Notes under the pieces: generated by a model
Databases searched by the model: none
The model's input: only the letters and a program-made list of their open reading frames with translations
Told to the model about the DNA's origin: nothing
Position numbers and translations under genes: made by a program
Source: CAZAYP01 sp964489425 [NCBI: uncultured Verrucomicrobiota bacterium]
GTDB taxonomy: Bacteria > Verrucomicrobiota > Kiritimatiellia > RZYC01
DNA length: 64,000 bases
Reading direction: 5' to 3'
Assembly: GCA_964489425.1 (NCBI GenBank)
Contig: CAZAYP010000023.1
Location: 8,117 to 72,116, forward strand
Part shown: positions 8,062 to 15,916 of the stretch, in pieces
Layout: each line of letters begins with the position of its first letter
How positions within the stretch are numbered: the first letter of the stretch is position 1

Positions 8062-9114
8062 ATGAAGAATGCGCCACGACCCGATTCCGACCTGATTCTC
8101 TACCAAACGGAGGATGGCCGCACACGCATCCAGTGCCGGTTTGAGAACGAAACGGTCTGGCTCACGCAACAGCATATGGCCGAACTGTTCCAGACGACCA
8201 AGCAGAACGTCAGCCTGCACATCCATAATATCTTTGCCGAGGGCGAATTGTGCGAGGATTCAGTAGTCAAGGAATACTTGACCACTGCCGCCGATGGCAA
8301 GAACTACGCGACCAGGTTTTACAATCTGGATATGATCATCGCCGTGGGCTATCGGGTGAAGTCGCCGCGGGGCACACAATTCCGCATCTGGGCCACGCAG
8401 CGGCTGCGGGAGTATCTCGTGATGGGCTTCACGATGGATGATGAGCGGCTCAAAAACCCGCCGGGCAAGGGGCACATTGATTACTTTGACGAGCTGCTGG
8501 AGCGCATCCGCGACATCCGCGCCAGCGAGCGGCGGGTGTATCTGCGCGTGCGGGAAATCCTTGCCCTGGCCGCCGACTACGAGGCGGCCGAGCCGGAGAC
8601 GCAGGTCTTCTTCGAGACCATCCAGAACAAGCTGCACTTCGCCGCCACGGGCAAGACGGCGGCGGAACTCATCGCCGAACGGGCGGATGCCGCGCAACCG
8701 AACATGGGCCTGACCTCGTGGCACGGCGGCGTGGTGCGCAAAGGCGATGTCACGGTGGCGAAGAACTACCTTCGCGAGGATGAGATCGAGGCACTGAACC
8801 GACTGGTGGTCATGTTTCTGGATTTCGCAGAGGATCAGGCGCGGCGACGGAAGCAAATATTCCTCAGTAACTGGCTGGCGCGGCTCCACGACTTCCTGAA
8901 CCTGAACGAACGCGCGATCCTTCCCGATTCCGGCAAAGTCAGCCGCGAGGAAGCACACCAACTGGCGGAACAGGAGTATGAACGCTTCGCCGCCCGCCGC
9001 CGCGAAACGCTCGAAGCGCAGGGCAAGAAGGACTTGCTCGGGCTGCTGGACGCCGCGGCGAGGAAGCTGCCGAAGCAGCGGAAACCGAAGTCACCGAAAG
9101 ACACCCATGCCTGA
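8062..9114 (+). CDS. RhuM-family protein
   Basis: A 350-aa RhuM protein without a Fic domain. The opening LILYQTEDGRTRIQCRFENE, the WLTQQHMAELFQTTKQNVSL helix-turn-helix-like region and RFYNLDMIIAVGYRVKSPRG are diagnostic. The C-terminal half is charged and helical, with the usual GGVVRKGDVTVAKNYLREDE segment. The start at 8062 follows GGAGGTGAAGCC, a good ribosome-binding site; frames further upstream run into the duplicated permease scar. Such genes are frequent inside type I restriction loci between hsdS and hsdR, and an hsdR start follows here with 8 bases of overlap. Molecular role of RhuM is not established. Confidence 0.88.
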   Translation: MKNAPRPDSDLILYQTEDGRTRIQCRFENETVWLTQQHMAELFQTTKQNVSLHIHNIFAEGELCEDSVVKEYLTTAADGKNYATRFYNLDMIIAVGYRVKSPRGTQFRIWATQRLREYLVMGFTMDDERLKNPPGKGHIDYFDELLERIRDIRASERRVYLRVREILALAADYEAAEPETQVFFETIQNKLHFAATGKTAAELIAERADAAQPNMGLTSWHGGVVRKGDVTVAKNYLREDEIEALNRLVVMFLDFAEDQARRRKQIFLSNWLARLHDFLNLNERAILPDSGKVSREEAHQLAEQEYERFAARRRETLEAQGKKDLLGLLDAAARKLPKQRKPKSPKDTHA

Positions 9115-9274
9115 ACAACCCCGCTCCGAACGCAAGACGCAGAATCGCGTCATCGCCCGGTTCACGGATCGCGTCCACTTCATGGCCATTCTGGACGAAT
9201 ATTAACCCACTTGGCGCGAAGACCGTGCCGAACTAAATGAGTTGCCGCTGGCGGCAGAGTGTTGGAAGGAATGA
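9107..9274 (+). pseudogene. Gutted hsdR remnant (type I restriction subunit)
   Basis: The ATG at 9107 overlaps the RhuM stop and begins MPEQPRSERKTQNRVIARFT, which is the start of type I restriction endonuclease R subunits. After about 20 residues the sequence changes to HFMAILDEY and stops at TAA (9203-9205). The same frame continues past the TAA with PTWREDRAELNELPLAAECW to a TGA at 9272-9274, which reads like a genuine protein tail. The simplest view is a deletion joining the first codons of hsdR to the last codons of it or a neighbour, followed by a stop mutation. Confidence 0.6.
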
Positions 9275-9398
9275 GCCGTCTTGCAGCCCGGCGCAGCCGC
9301 GGAAAAAAGCTTTTCTTTCTTACGCCCCCCCGCTAACGTGCCGCGGTTACATGGATGGAGCACAAGAGCGCTAACAGGCAAACAACCCGGCATGGCAG

Positions 9399-10049
9399 AT
9401 GACAAAGCGTGGCATATTCATCACGTTTGAGGGCCCGGAAGGCAGCGGCAAAACCACCCAGGCGCGCCGGCTGGAACAGCGCCTGCAAGCGGCCGGGCAA
9501 CCGGTGCTGTACACCCGCGAACCCGGCGGCACCCGGACCGGCGAAGCCATTCGCGGCATCCTCCAGCACGACGCGGCCCACGAGCCGATCGGCGCGGAAA
9601 CCGAGGTGCTGCTGTTTGCCGCCAGCCGCGCCCAACTGGTGCGGCGCGTGATCCTGCCGGCGCTGGAATCTGGCTGCTGGGTGGTGTCGGACCGGTTTGC
9701 GGACTCCACCACCGTGTACCAGGGGTTTGGCCGCGGCTTCGGCGTGGAAGCCATGCTGACCATCAATGCCTTTGCCATCGGGCCGGCCACCCCGGACCTC
9801 ACCATCCTGCTGGACGTGCCCATTGACCTTGGGTTCGCCCGGCTCCACGAGCGGCTGAACAAAACCGGCCAGGCCAAGGACCGGATCGAGTTGGAAGACC
9901 TCGCTTTCCACGAGCGGGTGCGGCAAGGGTATCTTGACCTGGCGCGGCGCTGGCCGGCCCGGTTTTGCACGGTCAACGGCGCGGCCGACGAGGCCGCGGT
10001 CGCGGAGACCATCTGGGGACGCGTTGCAGGCCTCCTGCGTCCAACCTGA
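9399..10049 (+). CDS. tmk: Thymidylate kinase
   Basis: A 216-aa dTMP kinase that phosphorylates dTMP to dTDP in the cytoplasm. The Walker A motif GPEGSGKT is at residues 12-19, REPGGT near 40, the DRF signature in VVSDRFADSTTVYQGFGRG near 95, and a lid region with RL...RIELED near 155-170. Length is normal. It is followed by holB with a 26-base overlap; tmk-holB is a common pair. Bases 9498-9594 are duplicated at 7811-7907, so tmk once flanked the permease gene more closely. Confidence 0.96.
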   Translation: MTKRGIFITFEGPEGSGKTTQARRLEQRLQAAGQPVLYTREPGGTRTGEAIRGILQHDAAHEPIGAETEVLLFAASRAQLVRRVILPALESGCWVVSDRFADSTTVYQGFGRGFGVEAMLTINAFAIGPATPDLTILLDVPIDLGFARLHERLNKTGQAKDRIELEDLAFHERVRQGYLDLARRWPARFCTVNGAADEAAVAETIWGRVAGLLRPT

Positions 10050-11073
10050 CCTGCGGGCGGTGGCCCAGGTCTTCTTCCGCGGGCTGGCCGCGGACCGGGC
10101 CATGCCGGCGTACATCCTGGTGGGCGACCCGCGGCAGGCCGGGCGGGAACTGGCGCGCCTGATCGTGCAATACGTTTACTGCACGGCCGCGCAACGGCCG
10201 TGCGGGGAATGCCCGGCCTGCGCCCAGGCCGCGGCGTTTGTCCACGCCGACCTGCGCTACTTCGAGCCCGAGAGCAAGAGCCGCCGCATCACCATCGATA
10301 ATGCCCGGGAAGCCATCCATTTTCTCCACCTGACCGCCTTTGCGGGCGGGTGGAAAACCGCGGTGCTCATGGGGGCTGACCGGCTGACGGAAGAGGCCCA
10401 GAACGCGCTGCTCAAGGTTCTTGAAGAGCCGCCGTACCGCAGCCTGCTGCTGCTGGTGACCCAGAACCCCGAGGCCCTGCTGCCGACGATCCGCTCGCGG
10501 TGCCACCGCCTGGTGGTCCCCGAAGCCGCGGCGGCGCCCACCGGCGAGTGGGTGCCGGCCCTGGCCGCGATCCTCGGCGACCCGGCCTTCAACGACCCCA
10601 TCCGGCGGCTCGCGCTGGTGGGCCAGCTCGAAAAGTTGATCGCGGATCAACTGAAGAAGCTGGACGACTCCAAGGACGGCCCGGACACGACGGAACCGGA
10701 TGACGCGGACGAGTCCGGGGAAGATACCAACCCGGATGAGCCCGCCGCAGACAACCCGATGGCCGACGACAAAGAGGTGCGCCTGGCCCGGGCCGAGGCG
10801 CGCCGCCGCCAACTGCTGGCGGACCTGATGCGCGCGATCCTGCTCTGGCAACGGGATGTGGCGGTCCTGGCGCACGGCGGCGACGAGAAGCTGCTGTACT
10901 ACGCGCAGCACCTGGACGCGCTGCGCCGCCAGGCTTCCGGGCTGAGCGGATCGCAAGCCGTGCAGCGGATGCAGGCCGTGGAGACCATGCACCGCCGCCT
11001 GGAACGCCTGGCCAAGGCGACCACCACCGTGCTCGACGCCGGCCTGCGCGATATCCTCGCCGGCCCAGCCTGA
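10024..11073 (+). CDS. holB: DNA polymerase III delta-prime subunit
   Basis: About 349 aa; clamp-loader subunit acting at the replication fork. A zinc-binding group CGECPACAQ follows near residue 60, then RRITIDNAREAI, VLMGADRLTEEAQNALLKVLEEPP (near 120-145) and TIRSRCHR, the sensor SRC motif. Walker A is absent (GDPRQAGREL), as expected for delta-prime. A low-complexity acidic insert rich in D, E and P lies around residues 220-250. The TTG start at 10024 is preceded by GGGGA and overlaps tmk; a GTG at 10060 is an alternative. Faces the DUF2851 gene tail to tail. Confidence 0.9.
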   Translation: MQASCVQPDLRAVAQVFFRGLAADRAMPAYILVGDPRQAGRELARLIVQYVYCTAAQRPCGECPACAQAAAFVHADLRYFEPESKSRRITIDNAREAIHFLHLTAFAGGWKTAVLMGADRLTEEAQNALLKVLEEPPYRSLLLLVTQNPEALLPTIRSRCHRLVVPEAAAAPTGEWVPALAAILGDPAFNDPIRRLALVGQLEKLIADQLKKLDDSKDGPDTTEPDDADESGEDTNPDEPAADNPMADDKEVRLARAEARRRQLLADLMRAILLWQRDVAVLAHGGDEKLLYYAQHLDALRRQASGLSGSQAVQRMQAVETMHRRLERLAKATTTVLDAGLRDILAGPA

Positions 11074-11088
11074 CACGCGCGGGATCCG

Positions 11089-12579
11089 CTACCGCCCGCC
11101 GGCAGCGGCCAGCGCATCCGGCAGTCGGCACTGACTGCACTGGGCCCGCTCGTTGAGGCAGTAATCCTGGTAGATCTGGATCAATCCCTGCTGCCGCAAG
11201 CCGGAGCGGTACAGCTTGGGCTGGTGATCCGGCCCCAGCAACGTGGCGGCGGTCCGGCGGATGACGGCGTTATCGCCCTCGCGCGGGATGGCGCCGAGCA
11301 ACGCGGCCGGGTCCCGCCCGCCAGGATCCAGGGCCGCCAGGAACGGGACCACCACGTTGGTCACCATGGCCGCGGCCAGCTGCGGGCCCACCAGGGCCAC
11401 GCGTTCCGGGCGGCGCGGCGCGGCCAGGGTCAAGTGGTGGTCCCAGAAGGGATCGGCCACTGACTGCAAGTGCTCCAGCAGGCGCGGCAGCGCCTGGGCC
11501 CCGGCCGCGGACACGACGGCTTGCAGCGCCGCCACCGGCGGCTCGGGGCGGGCAAACAGCCGGGCCGCGGCCATGAGCCGGCGCAAGGGCTGGTTGGCCG
11601 GCCGGATGCCGCCGCGCCGCCACTCGCCGGGCGCCATCAAGCCCCCGGGCCAGCGGTCCTTGATCTTCCACCACAAGTCCCAGGCTTCGCGGACAAAGCG
11701 GCGCGAATCCGCCGGCCAGCGGCCGGACGGCCGTTCGGGCAGCAACTGGGCCACGCCGGCCAGCAAGGCATACGCCGCCATGGGATTCCCGCCGGATTCG
11801 CGGCGCAGCACCTCCAGCGGCACCCGCCGCGCCAGTTGGCGGCAGGGCGTCTTGTTGTGATGGTAGCCCAAGGCGCTGAGATACTCCTCGTAGAACACCT
11901 GGGCCGGGCGCTCGGTTTCCAGGGCCGCGGCCAGGCGCGCGGCCTTGCGGCGCAGGCGCTCCTCGCCCGCGGCATCCAGCAGGCGGCCGACCTGGTCTGC
12001 GGGCCAGGTTTGCAGGCGCAAGGCGCAGGGAGTGGGCGCAGCCGGGAACCCCAGCGGATAGGCGGCAAGGTCGATGCTCTCGAAGCTGAAACAAGGGTTG
12101 GCGGCCAGCGCATCGCGCAACGCGATGTGGATGGCACCGGCGGGGAACTGATCCGGGACAGGCGCGCCGGGAAAATAGGTCACGTGCACGCGCACACCGG
12201 CATAGCGCGGATCGCGGGCATGGCCGTGGGCCTGCCAGTCGCCGGGCGCCACGTGGATCTCCACGTCGCCCGCCATGCGGCGGCCCTCGGCGCCGACCCG
12301 CAGGGCTGCGCCGAGAAAGTCGGGCCCGGCCCCCTGGTTCCAGGTGCCGGGGTACTCCACGACCACCGGCTCGCCATCCAGCGTCAGCAGGGTGGCCGGC
12401 CGCAGGCGGTCATCGGCCCAGACACATTGCAGGTGGCGCTCGGCATAGAGGAAGCGGCGGATGGCGCGGGGCGCCTCGGCCACGCGGCCGGCCGCGGGCG
12501 CGCCCAAGGCGCGGTAGAAGGCCGCGCGCGGAAAAATATCCAAGCCCGCCTCCGCATACGCGGTGATCCCTTTTTTCAT
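11089..12579 (-). CDS. DUF2851 family protein
   Basis: A 496-aa cytoplasmic protein of the DUF2851 family, found in Bacteroidetes and PVC bacteria. The N-terminal part carries the conserved YPGTWNQGAGPDF, GDVEIHV and DWQAHGH groups near residues 75-130, a pattern that could form a metal-dependent nuclease-like site; this is inference. The C-terminus ends with a short CSQC motif. Start at 12579 is supported by AGGAGGCGGCACC just upstream; longer forms add only low-complexity residues. Transcribed divergently from the ABC operon. Confidence 0.8.
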   Translation of the reverse strand: MKKGITAYAEAGLDIFPRAAFYRALGAPAAGRVAEAPRAIRRFLYAERHLQCVWADDRLRPATLLTLDGEPVVVEYPGTWNQGAGPDFLGAALRVGAEGRRMAGDVEIHVAPGDWQAHGHARDPRYAGVRVHVTYFPGAPVPDQFPAGAIHIALRDALAANPCFSFESIDLAAYPLGFPAAPTPCALRLQTWPADQVGRLLDAAGEERLRRKAARLAAALETERPAQVFYEEYLSALGYHHNKTPCRQLARRVPLEVLRRESGGNPMAAYALLAGVAQLLPERPSGRWPADSRRFVREAWDLWWKIKDRWPGGLMAPGEWRRGGIRPANQPLRRLMAAARLFARPEPPVAALQAVVSAAGAQALPRLLEHLQSVADPFWDHHLTLAAPRRPERVALVGPQLAAAMVTNVVVPFLAALDPGGRDPAALLGAIPREGDNAVIRRTAATLLGPDHQPKLYRSGLRQQGLIQIYQDYCLNERAQCSQCRLPDALAAAGGR

Positions 12580-12673
12580 GGTGCCGCCTCCTGTTGCCCG
12601 CCGGGCGCGCCGGGTCCGGGCACGGCCCGGTGCCAGCACGGTCCCTTGATCCTAAAATATAGAAGCCGCCCGC

Positions 12674-12701
12674 TTGACTATCCGTCCCACTGCTTCATAA
12701 T
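12674..12701 (+). promoter_or_regulatory. Sigma70-type promoter for the Gld-like ABC operon
   Basis: TTGACT at 12674-12679 and CATAAT at 12696-12701 with a 16-base spacer. The predicted transcript starts about 30 bases before the ABC ATPase GTG at 12742. Five of six bases match consensus in each box. Confidence 0.62.
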
Positions 12702-12741
12702 GACACGCCGGTTGGCCGGTGGAAATGAAAAAGCAGCAGCT

Positions 12742-13686
12742 GTGATTAAAGTCAGCCATTTAACAAAAAATTTCGGCCGCAAGGTGGCGGTGAACGATAT
12801 TTCGTTCGAGGTCGCCCGCGGGGAGATTGTCGGGTTCCTGGGCCCCAACGGGGCCGGCAAAACCACGACCCTGCGGATTATCTGCGGCTATTTTCCGCCC
12901 ACCGGCGGCGATGTGACCGTGGCCGGATGGGACGTGCGCACCGACTCGCTGGCCGTGCGGCGGCAGATCGGGTACCTGCCCGAAACCGTGCCGCTGTACC
13001 CGGAAATGCGCGTGGATGAGTACCTGGGGTTCCGGGCGGGCCTCAAGGGTGTTCCGCCCAAGCTGCTGCGCCGGCAGGTGGCGGAAGTCAAAGAGCGCTG
13101 CGGTTTGAAGGAAGACGGCCGCCGGATCATTGGCCAGTTGTCCAAGGGGTACCGCCAGCGGGTGGGCCTGGCCGATACGCTGCTGCATGATCCGGCCGTG
13201 CTGATCCTCGACGAGCCCACCATCGGGCTGGACCCCAACCAGTTGCGCCTGGCGCGGGACCTGATCCGCCAGCTCGCGGAGCGGCACACCGTGCTGCTTT
13301 CGACGCACATCCTGCCGGAGGTGGAACTGACCTGCCAGCGGGTGCTGATCATCAACGAAGGCCGGATCGTGGCCGCCGACACGCCGGCCAACCTGCGCGA
13401 GCGCATGCACCAGGCCACCTGCGTGGTGACCGAGCTGCACGCGCCGCCGCCCGAGGCGCGGGCGCTGCTGGGCGCGCTGCCCGAAGTCATCAGCGTGACC
13501 TCGGACGACCAGGAACCCTGGACTCGCTACCGGATCGAGTGCCCGCGGCGCGTGGACCTGCGGCAGAACGTGTTTGAGCTGGCGGTGCGGCGCAACTGGA
13601 AAATGCGCGAGCTCAAGCTGGAGAAAACCTCCCTGGAAGAAGTGTTTGTCAACCTGACCGGCGGCGCCGAGGAGCCGGCCGCATGA
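12742..13686 (+). CDS. ABC transporter ATPase, GldA-like
   Basis: A 314-aa ATP-binding subunit. Walker A GPNGAGKTT is near residue 39, the signature LSKGYRQRVGLADTL near 135, Walker B VLILDEPTIGLDPNQ near 155 and the H-loop STHIL near 190. The 80-residue C-terminal extension is typical of ABC-2 exporter ATPases. The GTG at 12742 gives the family start MIKVSHLTKNFG; an ATG upstream at 12700 would add 14 residues. It overlaps the membrane subunit by ATGA. With the next two genes it matches the GldA-GldF-GldG layout of ABC exporters in Bacteroidetes and PVC bacteria, where links to gliding are not general. Confidence 0.92.
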   Translation: MIKVSHLTKNFGRKVAVNDISFEVARGEIVGFLGPNGAGKTTTLRIICGYFPPTGGDVTVAGWDVRTDSLAVRRQIGYLPETVPLYPEMRVDEYLGFRAGLKGVPPKLLRRQVAEVKERCGLKEDGRRIIGQLSKGYRQRVGLADTLLHDPAVLILDEPTIGLDPNQLRLARDLIRQLAERHTVLLSTHILPEVELTCQRVLIINEGRIVAADTPANLRERMHQATCVVTELHAPPPEARALLGALPEVISVTSDDQEPWTRYRIECPRRVDLRQNVFELAVRRNWKMRELKLEKTSLEEVFVNLTGGAEEPAA

Positions 13687-14429
13687 GGGCATGGTATGTC
13701 TTGTGGCGGCGCGAGCTGGCGGCGTTTTTTCTCGCGCCCATGGCCTACGTGCTGATGTTTTTTTTCCTGCTGTTCATGGGGTTCAGCTTCTGGTTCCTGG
13801 TGGACATGCTGGCCGGCGGCATCGTGAGCGCCGGCATCATGCGGATCCTTTTCGGGGAGAGCCTGTTTTTCTGGATCGCGATGCTCATGACCGCGCCGGT
13901 CATCACCATGCGCGCCTTTGCCGAGGAGAAGCGCTCCGGCGCCATCGAGACCCTGCTGACGGCGCCGGTCTCCGACACGGCCATTGTCATGGCCAAGTAT
14001 GCCGCGGCCGTGACGGTCTTCATCGCGATGTGGCTGCCCACCCTGGCGTATGGGTATGTGCTGCGGCATTTCGATGCGGCCATGACCGTGGACCTGGTGC
14101 CGCTGCTGACCGGCTACTGCGGGGCGTTTCTCATCGGCGGTTTCTTTATCGCCATCGGCATCTTTGCCTCGGTGCTGACGCGCAACCAGGTGGTGGCGGC
14201 GATCATCTGCTTTGTGCTCAACAGCCTCTTTTTTTTCCTTGGGTTCGTGCCGTTCCTGACGCGCAGCGAGACCGTGCGCGACCTGGTGGCCTACGTTTCG
14301 GCGGTCATGCACATGATGGATTTCGCCCAAGGCATCGTGGATACCCAGCCGCTGGTTTTTTACACGTCGGGCATCGTGTTTGTGCTGTTCCTGGCGATTA
14401 AGGCCCTGGAGTCGCGGAACTGGAAATAG
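13683..14429 (+). CDS. ABC-2 type permease, GldF-like
   Basis: A 248-aa membrane subunit with about six hydrophobic segments. The opening RRELAAFFLAPMAYVLM, then TMRAFAEEKRSGAIETLLTAPVSD near residue 75, is the conserved ABC-2 motif of GldF-type permeases. Couples to the upstream ATPase (ATGA overlap) and to the large GldG-like subunit three bases downstream. Substrate unknown. Confidence 0.9.
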   Translation: MRAWYVLWRRELAAFFLAPMAYVLMFFFLLFMGFSFWFLVDMLAGGIVSAGIMRILFGESLFFWIAMLMTAPVITMRAFAEEKRSGAIETLLTAPVSDTAIVMAKYAAAVTVFIAMWLPTLAYGYVLRHFDAAMTVDLVPLLTGYCGAFLIGGFFIAIGIFASVLTRNQVVAAIICFVLNSLFFFLGFVPFLTRSETVRDLVAYVSAVMHMMDFAQGIVDTQPLVFYTSGIVFVLFLAIKALESRNWK

Positions 14430-14432
14430 GCC

Positions 14433-15914
14433 ATGAAGGAACCCACCGACGCCCAACTGAGCATCCGCCGCCACCGTGGCTGGCGGCTGCTTTTTGGCCT
14501 GAATACCCTGGCCGCCACGCTCCTGCTGGGCCTCCTGCTGCTCATGGCCAACTACCTTTCCTACCGCCACTTCGCCCGCTGGGATCTCAGCCGCACCCGG
14601 TTCTACAGCCTGTCAGCCAAAACCCAGCAACTGCTGGCCGGCCTGACCAACCGGGTGGACGTGATCGCGTTCCTGGCCGCCGACAACCCGCTCTACCGCG
14701 ACATCCAGTCCCTGCTGAAGGAATACCGCTACCACACCCGCCAACTGCACGTCGAATGGGTCGACCCCTTGCGCAACCTGGCGCGGGCCGAGGACCTGGC
14801 CGGCCAGTACGAGGTCGACAAGCCCAACGCGGTCATCTTCGCCGCCCAGGGGCGGAAAAAAATTGTCACCATGGATGATATGGCCGACTACGCGGTCAAT
14901 CCCGTGGACCCCGCCCAGGGCTCGATGCTCAAGGCGTTCAAGGGCGAACAGGCGTTTTCGTCCGCCATCCACGCGGTCACCCAGGATCGCCAGCCCATCG
15001 TTTACACCCTGCGGGGGCACGGCGAAGAAGACCTGGACGACCATGACCCGCGCACCGGCTACTCGATCCTCGGCCGCGAAATGCGCCACGACAACATCGA
15101 GATCCGGCCCTTCCAGTTTGGCGAGCAAGCCGCCATTCCCAAGGACTGCGACCTGCTGCTCCTGCTGGCGCCGGCCAAGAAATTCTCGCAGGAGGAACTC
15201 AGCCGGATCGACCAGTACCTGGAGCAAAACGGCCGCCTGCTGGCGCTGATCGACTCGTTCAGCGAGACCGGCCTGGAGCCGCTGCTGGAAAAATGGGGCC
15301 TGCGCCTGGGCCAGGACATGGTCCTGGACAAAACCCGCACGCTCAGCGGGCACGAGATCTTCATCACGCGTTTTGAGCCCCACCCGATCACCGACCGGTT
15401 GCGCGGCATCACGTCCATCCTCTACATGCCGCGTTCCGTGGAGCCCCTGGCGCTGCCGGAAGACGCCGCCAACCCCGCGGATCGGCCGCGCGCCTGGCCG
15501 CTGGCCGTGACCTCGCCGCAAGGCTGGGCCGAGTCCGACATCCAGGCCACCGCGTTCGACTTTGATCCGGCGCGCGATCGCCCCGGCCCCGTGACTTTGG
15601 CGGCGGCCGCCGAACGCGGCCCGATCCAGGGCATGGACGTGCGCCTGCGGCCCACGCGCCTGGTGGTGGTGGGCGACTCGGGGTTTGTGTCCAACGCGGC
15701 CATGACCGGCGGCGACCTGGACTTGTTCATGAGCGCGCTCAACTGGCTGTTGGAACGCCAGAGCCTCATGGCGATTGCCCCCAAGCCGCTGGAGGTTATC
15801 AAGCTGATGATGGACACGGTCGAATTGCGCGCCATCTTCGCGTTGGCGGCCGGTGGGATTCCGCTGCTGGTCGGGTTGGCCGGCCTGCTGGTCTGGGCCC
15901 GGCGAAGGCGCTAG
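14433..15914 (+). CDS. GldG-like ABC auxiliary protein
   Basis: A 493-aa protein of the ABC-type uncharacterised transport auxiliary family. One membrane segment near residues 20-45 and a second at the C-terminus (IFALAAGGIPLLVGLAGLLV) hold a large periplasmic domain. SLSAKTQQLLAGL followed by VDVIAFL near residues 55-75, and the YTLRGHGEED region near 190, are conserved in the family. It presumably forms the periplasmic part of the exporter. Confidence 0.85.
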   Translation: MKEPTDAQLSIRRHRGWRLLFGLNTLAATLLLGLLLLMANYLSYRHFARWDLSRTRFYSLSAKTQQLLAGLTNRVDVIAFLAADNPLYRDIQSLLKEYRYHTRQLHVEWVDPLRNLARAEDLAGQYEVDKPNAVIFAAQGRKKIVTMDDMADYAVNPVDPAQGSMLKAFKGEQAFSSAIHAVTQDRQPIVYTLRGHGEEDLDDHDPRTGYSILGREMRHDNIEIRPFQFGEQAAIPKDCDLLLLLAPAKKFSQEELSRIDQYLEQNGRLLALIDSFSETGLEPLLEKWGLRLGQDMVLDKTRTLSGHEIFITRFEPHPITDRLRGITSILYMPRSVEPLALPEDAANPADRPRAWPLAVTSPQGWAESDIQATAFDFDPARDRPGPVTLAAAAERGPIQGMDVRLRPTRLVVVGDSGFVSNAAMTGGDLDLFMSALNWLLERQSLMAIAPKPLEVIKLMMDTVELRAIFALAAGGIPLLVGLAGLLVWARRRR

Positions 15915-15916
15915 CC

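Noticed and set aside
11470-12741. Long upstream extension of the ABC ATPase frame.
   Set aside because: The extension is antisense to DUF2851, and the promoter at 12674 and the family start support 12742.
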